Shown: positions 35,404-44,682, counted from the first letter of the stretch. The stretch is 64,000 nt of DNA from Qipengyuania sp. YIM B01966 (GCF_016461955.1 NZ_JADMNM010000004.1:1-64000), one strand, 5' to 3'. Notes: a model not told the origin generated them from the letters alone. Numbers and translations are program-made.

Positions 35404-36627
35404 TCACGTCACCGCATTGCGCGCGTGAAACTCGGGCCGATCCCACGCGCCGCTGGCAAGCAATTCGGCCAACAGCTCTGCCGCCCGCGCCACATCGGCG
35501 AACCGCAGATAGGCAGGGGCGAAGCCGAGGCGCAGGATGTCGGGGTCGCGGAAATCGCCGATCACCCCTTGCGCAATCAGCGCCTGGCTGAGCGCATAGG
35601 CGTGCGGGTGCCGGAAAGAGAGCTGACTGCCGCGTTGATGCGGGTCGGCTGGGCTGACGAGTTCCAGCTGCGGGGCCAGCGCGCCGATCGCCGCGCGGAA
35701 AAATTCGGACAGCGCGCGTGATTTCTCCGCCAGCGGCGCCATCCCAATGCGCCCGATCAGCTCCACCCCAACCTCAAGCGCGGCGAGGCCGAGGATCGGC
35801 GGTGTGCCCGCCAGCAGGCGATTCATCCCCGGCGCGGGCGCGTAATCATCGGCAAAGGCGAATGGCGCGGCGTGCCCCATCCACCCGGTCAGCGGCTGCG
35901 CCAGCGCATCCTGATGCCTAGCCGCGACATAGGCAAAGGCCGGCGCGCCCGGCCCGCCATTGAGATATTTGTACCCGCATCCAACCGCGAAATCCGCCGC
36001 GCACGCATCCAGCGCGACCTCCACCGCCCCTGCACTGTGCGACAGATCCCACAGCACCAGCGCGCCCGCACGGTGCGCCGCGCGGGTCAGCGCCGCCATA
36101 TCGTGCAGCCGCCCGCTCTTGTAGTGGGCATGGGTCAAGAGGAGCAGCGCCACGTCGTCGTCCAGTGCAGCAGCCAGATCGCCCGGCGCCGCCAGCCGCC
36201 GCGTCGCCAGCCCCTGTGCTTCCAGCCCGGCAATCATGTAAAGGTCGGTCGGGAAATTGCCCGGCTCGGACAGTACCACCGTGCGCCCGGGCCGCATGGC
36301 CAGCGCCGCGGCGATCAGCTTGTAGAGGTTCACCGAGGTGGAATCGCAGGCGATCACCTGCCCCGATGCAGCGCCGATCAGCGGGGCGATTTTCTCGCCC
36401 ACGGAAACCGGCCAGTCGATCCAGCCCGCCTCGTTCCAGCTGCGAATCAGCCGTTCGCCCCATTGGCGTTCGACCACCTCGGCCAGCCGCTGGGGGGTGG
36501 CGGCGGGCAGCGGGCCCAGGGAATTGCCATCGAGATAGATGACCCCTTCGGGCAGGCGGAACGCCTCGTGCCAGCGGGCCAGCGGATCGGCGGCATCACG
36601 CGCGCGGGCTTGGTCGATCAGGCTCAT
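35404..36627 (-). CDS. kynU: Kynureninase
   Basis: PLP enzyme of 407 aa that cleaves kynurenine to anthranilate and alanine. The fold-type I core is visible: YLDGNSLGPLP at the N-terminus, ACDSTSVNLYKL, WDLSHSAGAVEVALDA and the PLP Lys in AVGCGYKYLNGGPGAP. The start at 36627 overlaps kynB by ATGA. Order kynA-kynB-kynU on the minus strand is the complete tryptophan-to-anthranilate pathway. No anthranilate-degrading genes are nearby. Confidence 0.95.
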   Translation of the reverse strand: MSLIDQARARDAADPLARWHEAFRLPEGVIYLDGNSLGPLPAATPQRLAEVVERQWGERLIRSWNEAGWIDWPVSVGEKIAPLIGAASGQVIACDSTSVNLYKLIAAALAMRPGRTVVLSEPGNFPTDLYMIAGLEAQGLATRRLAAPGDLAAALDDDVALLLLTHAHYKSGRLHDMAALTRAAHRAGALVLWDLSHSAGAVEVALDACAADFAVGCGYKYLNGGPGAPAFAYVAARHQDALAQPLTGWMGHAAPFAFADDYAPAPGMNRLLAGTPPILGLAALEVGVELIGRIGMAPLAEKSRALSEFFRAAIGALAPQLELVSPADPHQRGSQLSFRHPHAYALSQALIAQGVIGDFRDPDILRLGFAPAYLRFADVARAAELLAELLASGAWDRPEFHARNAVT

Positions 36628-37256
36628 GGCAGTTCCCGCAATACCGCGCGTACTGGCGAGGCATCGGCGCCCGCAATCGGCAGCGGCAGGGCAATCAGTT
36701 CGTAGGGGCCGGGCGGCACATCATCGAGCACCAACCCCTCCAGGATCCGCATATCGGCCGCCAGCACCGCCTGATGCGCGGCCATCTCCTGCGAGTTTTC
36801 CGGGTCGAGCGAGGGCGCATCGGTGCCGATCAGCACTACGCCTGCCGCTGCCAGATGGGCGATGGTGGCCGGCGCGATAGCGGTGAAGTCGCTGACCCAG
36901 CGATCATGCGGGAAGCGGTCGAATGTCCGCAACAGCACGCGCCGCGCGCCGCCCAGCGGCGGCAGATCGCCCGGCTCGACCCTGCCAGCGGCATGGCGAG
37001 CATCGACCACCAGACATTCGCCCAGATACGGCTCCAGCGTGCACGCCGCGCTGTCCGCCGCGCCGGGCGCATAATGCAGCGGTGCATCGCCATGCGTGCC
37101 CGCGTGAGTGGACATCGTTGCCCGCGCGACATTGACCGGCGTACCCCTCGCCATGTCCCACACCCGTTCGAGCGCAAATGGCGTATCCCCCGGCCAGACC
37201 GGCAGGCCTGGGCGCAGCACCTGCGAAATGTCCCAAATGCGCCTTGTGCCGCTCAC
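36624..37256 (-). CDS. kynB: Kynurenine formamidase (arylformamidase)
   Basis: Metal-dependent cyclase-like hydrolase of 210 aa that converts N-formylkynurenine to kynurenine. The start is a GTG at 37256 overlapping the kynA stop as GTGA; the protein begins MSGTRRIWDISQVLRPGLP. The metal motif HAGTHGDAPLHY is characteristic, with DFTAIAP and LIGTDAPSLDPENSQEMAAH in the C-terminal half. It overlaps kynU by ATGA, so the three genes are translationally coupled. Confidence 0.95.
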   Translation of the reverse strand: MSGTRRIWDISQVLRPGLPVWPGDTPFALERVWDMARGTPVNVARATMSTHAGTHGDAPLHYAPGAADSAACTLEPYLGECLVVDARHAAGRVEPGDLPPLGGARRVLLRTFDRFPHDRWVSDFTAIAPATIAHLAAAGVVLIGTDAPSLDPENSQEMAAHQAVLAADMRILEGLVLDDVPPGPYELIALPLPIAGADASPVRAVLRELP

Positions 37257-38056
37257 AGCGCGGTCCGCACCGAGAGCAGTTCGGGAAAGAAGCTCTGTTC
37301 GAGCACCTTGGCGAGATAGGGCACGACCGCCGTGCCGCCAGTGCCGGTCTTGAAACCGATGATCCGTTCGACCGTCTTCAGATGGCCGAAGCGCCAGCGC
37401 TGGAAATGATATTCGAGATCGACCAGCTTTTCGGCCAACTCGTAGAGATCCCAATGCGCCGCCGGATCGAGGTAGATCGCGGCCCAGGCGGCCTCCACCT
37501 CGGCGCTGGCCTGCCACGGCGCGCGGCTGCCGGCATGGGCGACATCCGCCGGAATGGCGAAGCCGCGCCGTTCGAGCAGGCGGACGACCTCTTCATAAAG
37601 GCTCGGCCGGTCTAATTCGGCGCGCAGCATGGCGGCAATGTCGGGCGTCGCCTCGTGCAGCGTCACCATGTCGGGATTGCGCCCGCCCATGATGAATTCC
37701 ATCAGCCGGTATTGCGCCGACTGGAACCCGCTCGAACTGCCCAGATGCGGACGCACCTGCGAGTAATCGTGCGGGGTCATGGTCGAGAGCACGTCCCAGC
37801 TCGAAATCAGCTGCCCCTGCGCGCGGGCAACGCGGGCGAGCATCTTGAACGCCGGGCGCAGATTGTCGGCGATGATCGCCTCGCGCGCGGCCATCAACTC
37901 GTGCAGACACAGCTTGAGCCACAATTCGCTCGCCTGGTGAATGATGATGAACAGCAATTCGTCATGCGCGCCCGACACCGGGTGCTGCGCAGCGAGCAGC
38001 CGGTCGAGATCGAGATAGGAGCTGTAAGTCACATCGTTCGCCATGCGCCCATTCAT
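37253..38056 (-). CDS. kynA: Tryptophan 2,3-dioxygenase
   Basis: Heme dioxygenase of 267 aa that opens the indole ring of tryptophan. Distal and substrate residues lie in DELLFIIIHQASELWLKL and FQSAQYRLMEF, and the proximal region is VDLEYHFQRWRFGHLKTVERIIGFKTGTGGT near the C-terminus. The start may be the Met at 38056 or, more like other family members, the Met at 38044 (MANDVTYSSYL). It is first in the kynABU operon. Confidence 0.93.
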   Translation of the reverse strand: MNGRMANDVTYSSYLDLDRLLAAQHPVSGAHDELLFIIIHQASELWLKLCLHELMAAREAIIADNLRPAFKMLARVARAQGQLISSWDVLSTMTPHDYSQVRPHLGSSSGFQSAQYRLMEFIMGGRNPDMVTLHEATPDIAAMLRAELDRPSLYEEVVRLLERRGFAIPADVAHAGSRAPWQASAEVEAAWAAIYLDPAAHWDLYELAEKLVDLEYHFQRWRFGHLKTVERIIGFKTGTGGTAVVPYLAKVLEQSFFPELLSVRTAL

Positions 38057-38081
38057 GGCGCAAAAGCGGCGCGCGGTGAAC

Positions 38082-38555
38082 CTATTGCTCGATCAGCCGG
38101 GTTTCCGGATGATGCTTGTCGAGATAGCGGCGGATGATCTTCAGATTCCGGCTGTTGGAACGGTAGAAGAAGTCGAACGCATCGCCCAGCAGCGGGATCG
38201 CGCCGATCGCGCTGTCGAAGGCGACATTGCCGCCCATCCGCACCAGATGCCAGCGGCTCATGCCCAGATTGCGCGCTTCCCAGACGATATAGGCACCCAT
38301 CGCGGCGGTGATCAGGTCGCCGACGACCGGGACCAGCCCGGCGATCGCATCGAGGCCCACCTTGCGCCCCACCCCCGGCACCACCAGACTGCCCTCGAGC
38401 AGACGCTCCATCTGTTCGATCCGGCGGCGGCACGAGGCGATATCGCGCCCCAAGGGCAGATCGAACCCCATTACCGCCGCGCGCAACGGCGGGGGCGGCT
38501 CCATCCGGGTGGGGGTTACAGCCGTCGGATCGGGCTGGGCCATCGGCGTCTCCAT
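38082..38555 (-). CDS. DUF4112 domain membrane protein
   Basis: Protein of 157 aa. The core matches DUF4112: RRRIEQMERLLEGSLVVPG, then IGLDAIAGLVPVVGDLITA-like sequence, VWEARNLGMSRWHLVRM and SAIGAIPLLGDAFDFFYRSN. Two membrane-associated Gly/Pro-rich hydrophobic segments are predicted. Function unknown. The start may be the first Met or the Met four residues later. It lies 25 nt downstream of the kynA 5' end on the same strand and may be transcribed into the kyn operon. Confidence 0.85.
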   Translation of the reverse strand: METPMAQPDPTAVTPTRMEPPPPLRAAVMGFDLPLGRDIASCRRRIEQMERLLEGSLVVPGVGRKVGLDAIAGLVPVVGDLITAAMGAYIVWEARNLGMSRWHLVRMGGNVAFDSAIGAIPLLGDAFDFFYRSNSRNLKIIRRYLDKHHPETRLIEQ

Positions 38556-38585
38556 GCGCGGCGCGAAAGCCGTCCGGCGCGCGCT

Positions 38586-40091
38586 CTAGATGGGGCGCTC
38601 GGCCAGCGGCGGCAAGGGGTGGATGCCCCAGCCATTCTCGGCAAAGCCGGTCAAATCGCCGCGCACCAGCGACCAGCGGATCGGCGGGCCCAGCGGAATG
38701 TAGATTTCCTCGGACGTCAGGCGCACCTCGGCCTCGCGCAGCAGCGTCGCCCGATTGCCTTCGGCCGCCGGCCCGAGCGCCGCCCGGACCAGCGCATCGG
38801 CCTCGGGCGAACAGGGGCCGCGCCGCAGGACGCAGGCAAACTGGTTCAGATACCAGCTCGGCCCGGCATGGCGCGCCAGCGTGTCCACCAGGGCGAGATC
38901 GGCTGCCTCGCCCGTGCGCGCGCGGCGCAGCGTCACCCCAACCGGGACAAGATTCTCGTTGAGCCGGGCGAGCAGCGTATCCATCCCCGGCCCGGCGGGC
39001 AGATTGATGGTCAGCACCGCGCCTGTGCTGCCGGCAACCCCGCGCAGCCGCCGTGCGGCCTCGGCGCGGCGCGCCTCGATGGTCGACCCGCTCCAGCGGC
39101 CCGGTGCAACCGCCTCCCCGCCAGTACGCGCACCGGCGTCGCGACCCAAGCCGACAGGAACAATCTGCGTCTGCGGCTGCCACCCGCCGATGTTGAACGG
39201 TTCGAGCAGCGTGTCGCGGTCGATCGCCATTGCCAGCGCCTCGCGCCGGGACGCTTCGGCCAGCACCCCTTGCTTGCGCAGCACGCGCAGGCCGAACAAC
39301 CCCTGCGCCGGGTCGAGCCGGATGGTTCCGCGCGATAGCGGCCCGGTATCAGCCAGCGGCAGATCTGCCAGCCGCCCACCGAATACCGCATCCACGCTAT
39401 TGTCCCGAAACGCGGCGACCGCGCCCTTGGCCGGCATCACCCGCAATTCGACCGGGCGGATGCGCGCGCGCCATTCCGCCTCCAGCTCCTCGCTGCCCAG
39501 ATCGGGTGGGACCAGGCTGAGCAGCGCGGCATTGCCCTTGCGCTCGGCGCGCATAGCCCCGACCACGCGGCCGTCGATCGGCACGGCGAGTTCGGGCTGG
39601 GCGAGCAGTTGCAGGAAGCCGGGCATCGGCGCGTGGAGGCGGATTTCGACCACTCGCCCGGTCATTGCGCGGATGTCGCGAATGGCGCCGAGATCGAGCG
39701 CCAGCGACGTACCGCCGAGCCCGTTGATGGCGGATTGCAAGGCGCGCTGGACCGCGCGGCCATCGGCGGGCTTGCCGCCCGGCCAGCCGGATGTGCGCAG
39801 GCGGAAGATATAGCTCAGCCCGTCATCGGTGACGATCCACCGTTCGGCAAGGGCCGGCACCACTTCGCCATGCTGGTCGAGTGCCACCAGCCCCGCGACG
39901 GTTGCCGCGCGCAGGTGCTGGGCCGGAGGTGAGAGCCGCGCGCCGCGTTCGAACTGGCTGCCCGGCTCGCCGATAAAGGCTGCGCGCACCGGTCCATCCT
40001 TGTTGCGACCGCACGACCCGGCGATCAATGCGAGCGCCGCCAGTACAAGGAGGCGCGCCGGGCGCAGTTTTCTCGCAGCATGTCGCATCAC
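38586..40091 (-). CDS. Solute-binding lipoprotein, family 5 (peptide/oligopeptide type)
   Basis: Protein of 501 aa with a lipoprotein signal (LLVLAALALIAGSCG, lipobox Cys near residue 27). The SBP_bac_5 fold is recognisable: HLRAATVAGLVALDQHGEVVPALAERW, RLRTSGWPGGKPADGRAV, REALAMAIDRDTLLEPFN and a C-terminal lobe with FACVLRRGPCSPEAD. It lacks a neighbouring ABC permease or ATPase, so it may serve another transporter or have a signalling role. Several stretches are divergent from well-known DppA/OppA proteins. Confidence 0.8.
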   Translation of the reverse strand: MMRHAARKLRPARLLVLAALALIAGSCGRNKDGPVRAAFIGEPGSQFERGARLSPPAQHLRAATVAGLVALDQHGEVVPALAERWIVTDDGLSYIFRLRTSGWPGGKPADGRAVQRALQSAINGLGGTSLALDLGAIRDIRAMTGRVVEIRLHAPMPGFLQLLAQPELAVPIDGRVVGAMRAERKGNAALLSLVPPDLGSEELEAEWRARIRPVELRVMPAKGAVAAFRDNSVDAVFGGRLADLPLADTGPLSRGTIRLDPAQGLFGLRVLRKQGVLAEASRREALAMAIDRDTLLEPFNIGGWQPQTQIVPVGLGRDAGARTGGEAVAPGRWSGSTIEARRAEAARRLRGVAGSTGAVLTINLPAGPGMDTLLARLNENLVPVGVTLRRARTGEAADLALVDTLARHAGPSWYLNQFACVLRRGPCSPEADALVRAALGPAAEGNRATLLREAEVRLTSEEIYIPLGPPIRWSLVRGDLTGFAENGWGIHPLPPLAERPI

Positions 40092-40136
40092 TGCCTGTCT
40101 AGCAGAACAGCGCGGCGCGGTCAGCCTCTCGCCCGG

Positions 40137-40523
40137 TCAGATCTTGCGAAGATTGCGGGGGTCCACCTCGGCGTCGGGCGGCAGGATCGAGGCCGGGCGG
40201 ACATAGCGCGGGGCGTGGGCATCGCTTTGGGCCGGGGTGGACTGCCGACGGGGAGCCACGGGGTCGATTTCGTGATCGAACGCAATCCCGAACCGGTTGC
40301 CCTGAACCCAGGCCACAGAACCTTCGACCAGGCCGACATTGCGCAAATCAACCGCCAGCCGCGTGCCGCGTTCGACCGCCAGCCCGTCCACTTCGGCCAT
40401 CATTCCGCCGGTGGACAGATTGCGCACCTTGACCCGGTGCGTGGCGACTTCGCCAGCGACACGCAAGTCCGCCAGCAGGAACAGGCTGTCCCTCTGCTCG
40501 TGGCGGGTATCGACATTGCCCAT
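40137..40523 (-). CDS. PilZ domain protein, probable c-di-GMP receptor
   Basis: Protein of 128 aa. The ATG at 40523 (MGNVDTRHEQRDS) is preferred to an upstream GTG at 40553, because GAGGG lies about 10 nt before it. The PilZ c-di-GMP signature is present: HEQRDS before the barrel, then NLSTGGM in place of the usual DxSxxG. A Pro/Arg-rich C-terminal tail follows. Partner and output are not visible; it stands alone between the solute-binding lipoprotein and dksA. Confidence 0.8.
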   Translation of the reverse strand: MGNVDTRHEQRDSLFLLADLRVAGEVATHRVKVRNLSTGGMMAEVDGLAVERGTRLAVDLRNVGLVEGSVAWVQGNRFGIAFDHEIDPVAPRRQSTPAQSDAHAPRYVRPASILPPDAEVDPRNLRKI

Positions 40524-40631
40524 TGAACCGCAACCCTCGGTGAAAAGGCCCACTCTCTCACCCGTGGCATAAATCCAGGGTGCATAAGGAACGATTAACC
40601 CGCCGATGCGGGCCGGATCCGCAGGCCCGCG

Positions 40632-41090
40632 TCAATCGTCGCGCGAAATTTTTTCTTTGCGTTCATGCGCTTCCTGCGCCTCGACGGTCATGGTGGCGAC
40701 CGGGCGGGCGATCAGCCGGCCCAGCCCGATCGGGTCGCCCGTCACTTCGCAATAACCATATTCGCCTTCGTCGATGCGGCGCAGCGCCGAGTCGATCTTG
40801 GCGATCAGCTTGCGCTGCCGGTCGCGGGTGCGCAGTTCGATGCCCCAATCGGTTTCGCTCGACGCGCGGTCGTTGAGGTCGGGTTCGCGGATCGGCCCGT
40901 CCTGCAGTGATTGCAGCGTCGTGCTGGCCGCCTGATGGATCGAGCGTTTCCATTCCAGCAGCAGCATCCGGAAATAGGCCTGCTGGCGCTCGTTCATATA
41001 AGGCTCGTCGCTGGTCGGGGCGTAATCGGGGTCAAGGCCCCGCCTGACCTCCTCGAGCTTCTCGGACACCTCTGCCGCAGCACTGGCCAT
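40632..41090 (-). CDS. dksA: RNA polymerase-binding protein DksA, zinc ligands lost
   Basis: Transcription factor of 152 aa that works with ppGpp on RNA polymerase. The start at 41090 (MASAAAEVSEKLEEV) has GGTGAG about 10 nt upstream. The coiled-coil and tip region are clear (YMNERQQAYFRMLLLEWKRS, ETDWGIELRTRDRQRKLIAKIDSALRRI). The C4 zinc-finger position reads GYCEVTGDPIG...ATMTVEAQEAHE, so only the first of the four Cys found in E. coli DksA remains. Zinc-less forms are known in this class of bacteria. Confidence 0.9.
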   Translation of the reverse strand: MASAAAEVSEKLEEVRRGLDPDYAPTSDEPYMNERQQAYFRMLLLEWKRSIHQAASTTLQSLQDGPIREPDLNDRASSETDWGIELRTRDRQRKLIAKIDSALRRIDEGEYGYCEVTGDPIGLGRLIARPVATMTVEAQEAHERKEKISRDD

Positions 41091-41356
41091 AAATCGCATC
41101 TCACCCAAGTCGAGGCCACGGTCAGCAATGGGGCCCGATATTGTGGCCTGACACCAGACGCCGGGTTTTCCCGGTCGCGCGCAGCCGACCCGTGGCGCGC
41201 CTATAAGCGGGTGGCTAAAGCCGCACAAGCGACCATTCGCGCGGCCCTTTCCCCTGCGGATTGCGCGCGCTGCCTCCGCCCGAAGCGGCGTTAACCCTTT
41301 GTTGACCATGTTGGCCGACATTTGCCTGGCAGGGCGGCTGGGGGGTCGCCCATCGG

Positions 41357-41701
41357 ATGGGGGCAAGGATGGAACTTTCGCATATTGATCTGGCGCAGGC
41401 TGCTGCGGCGGACGCACTGATCATCAACGATCTGGTGCTGGCGGGCTGCCTGGCCGCCGCCGCGGCCGGCGATACCAGCGCGCTGTATGATCTGGGCGTG
41501 GTTTATTCGACCGGCAGCCACGGGGTCGCCTGCGATCTGGTCGAGGCGCATAAATGGTTTAACCTCGCCGCCGCCCGCGGGCACGAGGAGGCGCATTGGT
41601 GCCGGGCCGACATTTCGGACGAAATGAGCGCGCGCGACATCGCCGAAGCCCAGCGCCGCGCGCGCCAGTGGCTCGCCGAAGGGCACTTGCGCGCCGCCTG
41701 A
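41357..41701 (+). CDS. Sel1-like repeat protein, small
   Basis: Protein of 114 aa with one clear Sel1/TPR-like repeat (ALYDLGVVYSTGSHGVACDLVEAHKWFNLAAARGHEEA, about residues 42-79), a typical helical repeat for protein contacts. An alternative start Met lies four residues in (41369). It is divergent from dksA, with a 266-nt gap in which I see no gene or clear signal, and converges with the GNAT-family gene. Function unknown. Confidence 0.75.
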   Translation: MGARMELSHIDLAQAAAADALIINDLVLAGCLAAAAAGDTSALYDLGVVYSTGSHGVACDLVEAHKWFNLAAARGHEEAHWCRADISDEMSARDIAEAQRRARQWLAEGHLRAA

Positions 41702-42841
41702 TCATCCCCCGCGCCGGAACGGGCCGGCGCGTTCGAGATAGAGCCGATCGGCGGCGATGCCCTGCCGCTCGCGCTCGAGGAACTCAGCCACCGCCCGGCG
41801 AAAGCCCGGATCGGCGATGAAATGGGCCGAGCGCGTTTCCACCGGCTCGTAGCCGCGCGCCAGCTTGTGACCGCCCTGCGCGCCTGCCTCCACCCGGCCA
41901 AGGCCGAGCGCGATGGCAGCATCGATCGCCTGGTAATAGCACAGCTCGAAATGGAGGAACGGCACGTCCCGCGTGCAGCCCCAATACCGCCCGTAGAGCG
42001 CATCGCCGCCGATGAAATTGAGCGCGCCGGCGATCGGCTCCCCCTCCTGATAGGCCAGCACCAGCAGGATCTGGTCGGCCATGGTTTCGCCGACGAGGTC
42101 AAAGAAGCTGCGGGTCAGGTAGGGCGTGCCCCATTTGCGCGCACCGGTATCCTGATAGAATTCCCAGAACGCATCCCAATGTTCGGGCCGCAGATCGCTG
42201 CCGGTGAGGTGCCGGATGGTCACCGCGCTCTGGGCAGCGGCGCGTTCCTTGCGCAGCGCCTTGCGCTTCCTCGATGCCAGCGTGCCGAGAAAATCGTCGA
42301 AGCTGGCGAAACCGCGATTGTGCCAGTGGAACTGGATATCGCGCCGCGCAAGCCAGCCGGCGGCGGCGAAATGGCCGGCGTCGCCTTCGGTGAGGAAAGT
42401 CGCGTGGGCGCTGGAAAAACCGCTCGCCAGCGTCACCTGCTCGGCCGCCGCAATCAGCGCCGGGGCGTGCGCCGGATCGGCCAGCAGCAGGCGCGGGCCG
42501 GTCGCGGGGGTAAATGGTGCGGCGATCTGCAGCTTGGGGTAATAGGCCCCGCCCGCCCGCTCCCAGGCATCGGCCCAGCCGTGATCGAACACATATTCGC
42601 CCTGGCTGTGCCCCTTGGCATAGGCTGGCAACAGGCCAAGCAGCGCGCCGCCTTCATCTTCAAGCGCGATCGGCGCGCTCTGCCAGCCGGTGCCCGGCCC
42701 GACGCTGCCCGATTGTTCGAGCGCGGCGAGAAAGGCGTGGCGGGTGAACGGGTTGGCAGTGCCCGCCAGCGCATCCCATTCTTGAAGGGCAAAGTCGCTT
42801 ACCGCGCTACCCACCCGCGCGCTGAGCGGCGATGCGCTCAT
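41702..42841 (-). CDS. GNAT/FemAB-like protein (DUF482, peptidogalycan type)
   Basis: Protein of 379 aa. It belongs to the large family annotated as GNAT N-acetyltransferase or peptidogalycan biosynthesis protein: NPFTRHAFLAALEQSGS, EYVFDHGWADAWERAGG, FHWHNRGFASFDDFLGTLASRKRKALRKERA, and ELCYYQAIDAAIALGLGRVEAGAQGGHKLARGY. The substrate is unknown, but the fold resembles FemX transferases. It is last in the five-gene operon; its start overlaps the GDPD stop by ATGA. Confidence 0.85.
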   Translation of the reverse strand: MSASPLSARVGSAVSDFALQEWDALAGTANPFTRHAFLAALEQSGSVGPGTGWQSAPIALEDEGGALLGLLPAYAKGHSQGEYVFDHGWADAWERAGGAYYPKLQIAAPFTPATGPRLLLADPAHAPALIAAAEQVTLASGFSSAHATFLTEGDAGHFAAAGWLARRDIQFHWHNRGFASFDDFLGTLASRKRKALRKERAAAQSAVTIRHLTGSDLRPEHWDAFWEFYQDTGARKWGTPYLTRSFFDLVGETMADQILLVLAYQEGEPIAGALNFIGGDALYGRYWGCTRDVPFLHFELCYYQAIDAAIALGLGRVEAGAQGGHKLARGYEPVETRSAHFIADPGFRRAVAEFLERERQGIAADRLYLERAGPFRRGG

Positions 42842-43614
42842 CCGAGGCCATCGCCTTCGGCAATCGGCGCGTCGGCATGTAAAGCCGCACGTTGCGCCAG
42901 TTCCTGGGTCCGCACTGTCCAGGTCAGCACCGGGAGCCCCCGCGCGCGCTGGCTGGCGGCAAAGCGCGACGGAAGATCGCGGACGTCGTAGGCCAGGAAT
43001 TCGGGTTTCGCCTGCCACAGCGCCAGATGCCGGCGTGCGCGCCCGCCAAAGCCGCGCGCACGTTCCTCGGTCACGACCAGCCCGCGCACGATATGTGGAG
43101 CGTGGCGCGCGAACCAGGCGCTTACGCGGGGATCGAAGCTCATCACCGCATGTGGGCCGTAATACCCTTCTAGCGCGCGGCGCACCGCGAGGCACGCGGT
43201 CGATACCGGCCGCCCTGCCCGCGACTTGATCTCGATCAGCAGCGCGACCTTGCCACCGATCAGGCGCAGCAGCATCTCGAGCGTGGGGATCGTCGCTTCT
43301 GTCCCGGACAGCGTCATCCGGGCAAGCGCGTCGGCCGTGTGCGCGACGACCGGTCCCGTTTGGGCGGTCAACCGGTCAAGCTCCCAATCGTGGAACACCA
43401 TCGCCCGGCCATCGGCGCTGCGCTGGATGTCGCATTCGATGCCGAGCCCGCGGCGCATCGCCTCGGCAAAGGCGGGTAGCGAATTTTCCGCCAGCGTCCC
43501 GCCCGCCCCTCGATCGTGCACCCCGCGATGGGCATATTGCCAATCGCACAGCCATCCGACCCGCGCCGCAGCGGGCGGCGGTGCCGCAAACCCGTCAATC
43601 AGGCGTAACAGCAA
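42838..43614 (-). CDS. Glycerophosphodiester phosphodiesterase
   Basis: Protein of 258 aa from a probable TTG start at 43614 (LLLRLIDGFAAPP); no ATG or GTG is near, and it lies inside the 3' end of the ridA gene (20-nt overlap). The GDPD core is complete: AHRGVHDRGAGGTLAENS, GIECDIQRSADGRAMVFHDWELDRLT, LLIEIKS and VLTWTVRT. It hydrolyses glycerophosphodiesters to glycerol-3-phosphate and alcohol. The start is uncertain, the family is not. Confidence 0.9.
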   Translation of the reverse strand: MLLRLIDGFAAPPPAAARVGWLCDWQYAHRGVHDRGAGGTLAENSLPAFAEAMRRGLGIECDIQRSADGRAMVFHDWELDRLTAQTGPVVAHTADALARMTLSGTEATIPTLEMLLRLIGGKVALLIEIKSRAGRPVSTACLAVRRALEGYYGPHAVMSFDPRVSAWFARHAPHIVRGLVVTEERARGFGGRARRHLALWQAKPEFLAYDVRDLPSRFAASQRARGLPVLTWTVRTQELAQRAALHADAPIAEGDGLG

Positions 43615-44056
43615 GGATCGCGTCCACCTCGACTGCGGCGCCGAGCGGCAGCGCGGGCACGCCGACCGCCGCGCGCGCGTGCTTGCCCGCATCGCCGAAC
43701 AGGTCGGCCATCAGATCCGACGCGCCATTGGCGACCTTGGGCTGGTCGGTGAAGGTGCCCGCCGAATTGACGAACACGCCCAGTTTTACCACCCGTTCCA
43801 CCCGGTCGAGCGAGCCGAGCGCCGCCCTGACCTGCGCCAGCACCATCAACCCGCAGGCGCGTGCGGCGGCGGTGCCGTCCTCGAGGCTGACATCTTCGCC
43901 CAGCCGCCCGGTGACCAGCTGGCCGCCGACGAAGGGCAATTGGCCCGAGACATGGGCCAGCCCGCCGGCGACCACCACCGGGACATAGCTGGCGACCGGG
44001 GCGGCAGGCTCGGGCAGGGTGATGCCGCGTTCGGACAGGCGTGCTTCGATGCTCAT
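43595..44056 (-). CDS. RidA family protein
   Basis: Protein of 153 aa from MSIEARLSERGITLP at 44056. It has the YjgF/RidA fold with GLAHVSGQLPF, LGSLDRVERVVKLGVFVNS and HARAAVGVPALPLGAAVEVDAILAV, including the conserved Arg of the deaminase active site. The leading LPEPAAPVASYVPVV is typical of the subgroup whose substrate is not settled. It overlaps the upstream HAD gene (ATGA) and the downstream GDPD gene. Confidence 0.9.
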   Translation of the reverse strand: MSIEARLSERGITLPEPAAPVASYVPVVVAGGLAHVSGQLPFVGGQLVTGRLGEDVSLEDGTAAARACGLMVLAQVRAALGSLDRVERVVKLGVFVNSAGTFTDQPKVANGASDLMADLFGDAGKHARAAVGVPALPLGAAVEVDAILAVTPD

Positions 44057-44682
44057 TGCGGGAATGTCTCCGTTGTCAGGCGCGCCAGCAGCCAGGGCAG
44101 CGCCTCGTTCCAAGTGTCGATCCGTGCGGCGGCGTCGCCGGCACGGTGGGCGCAATCAATCCGCCCGGCAATCAGCGGTTCGCCGCAGAAATGGAGCCGG
44201 GTGACATCGGGCGCAATTTCGCCGACCGAACGGTGATGCTGCGCCAGATCGTCGATGAACAGCGCGCGCGGCGGGGCGTATTCGTCGAGGATCGCTTTAA
44301 GCGCCGGACCTTTGGGGCCCCTATTGGTGAACACGCGCGCGTGAATGCCGTGATCGGCCAGCTGGCGCGCGCGGGCATCGCGGTGGCCGTCGGTCAGATT
44401 GGTCAGGATGACGATATCGGCGTGCCGGCCCAGTTCGGCGAGAGCAGCGGGCGCGCCGGCGATCGGCAACTGGCGCGGCATTTCGGTGTCGAAGAAGGCG
44501 CGCAGCAGCCGCCAGATTTCCGCCGGTTCGAGCGCCACCCCATCGCGCCGCAGCGCATTGGCGAAGCTGTTATCCTCCATCACGAATTCGATGCCATGCG
44601 CCTCGTCCAGCCAGTCGCGGAACGGGACGACCATGTGCAGCAGCACCTCGTCGCAATCGGAAATGATCAGCGGCCGCCTCAT
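44053..44682 (-). CDS. HAD family hydrolase
   Basis: Protein of 209 aa with the HAD nucleophile motif near the N-terminus (LIISDCDEVLL), motif II Thr in VILTNLTDG and a late acidic motif FIDDLAQHHR. Length and a helical cap fit a small phosphatase. The substrate is unknown. It overlaps DUF3572 upstream and RidA downstream by ATGA, in a five-gene minus-strand operon. Confidence 0.85.
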   Translation of the reverse strand: MRRPLIISDCDEVLLHMVVPFRDWLDEAHGIEFVMEDNSFANALRRDGVALEPAEIWRLLRAFFDTEMPRQLPIAGAPAALAELGRHADIVILTNLTDGHRDARARQLADHGIHARVFTNRGPKGPALKAILDEYAPPRALFIDDLAQHHRSVGEIAPDVTRLHFCGEPLIAGRIDCAHRAGDAAARIDTWNEALPWLLARLTTETFPQ

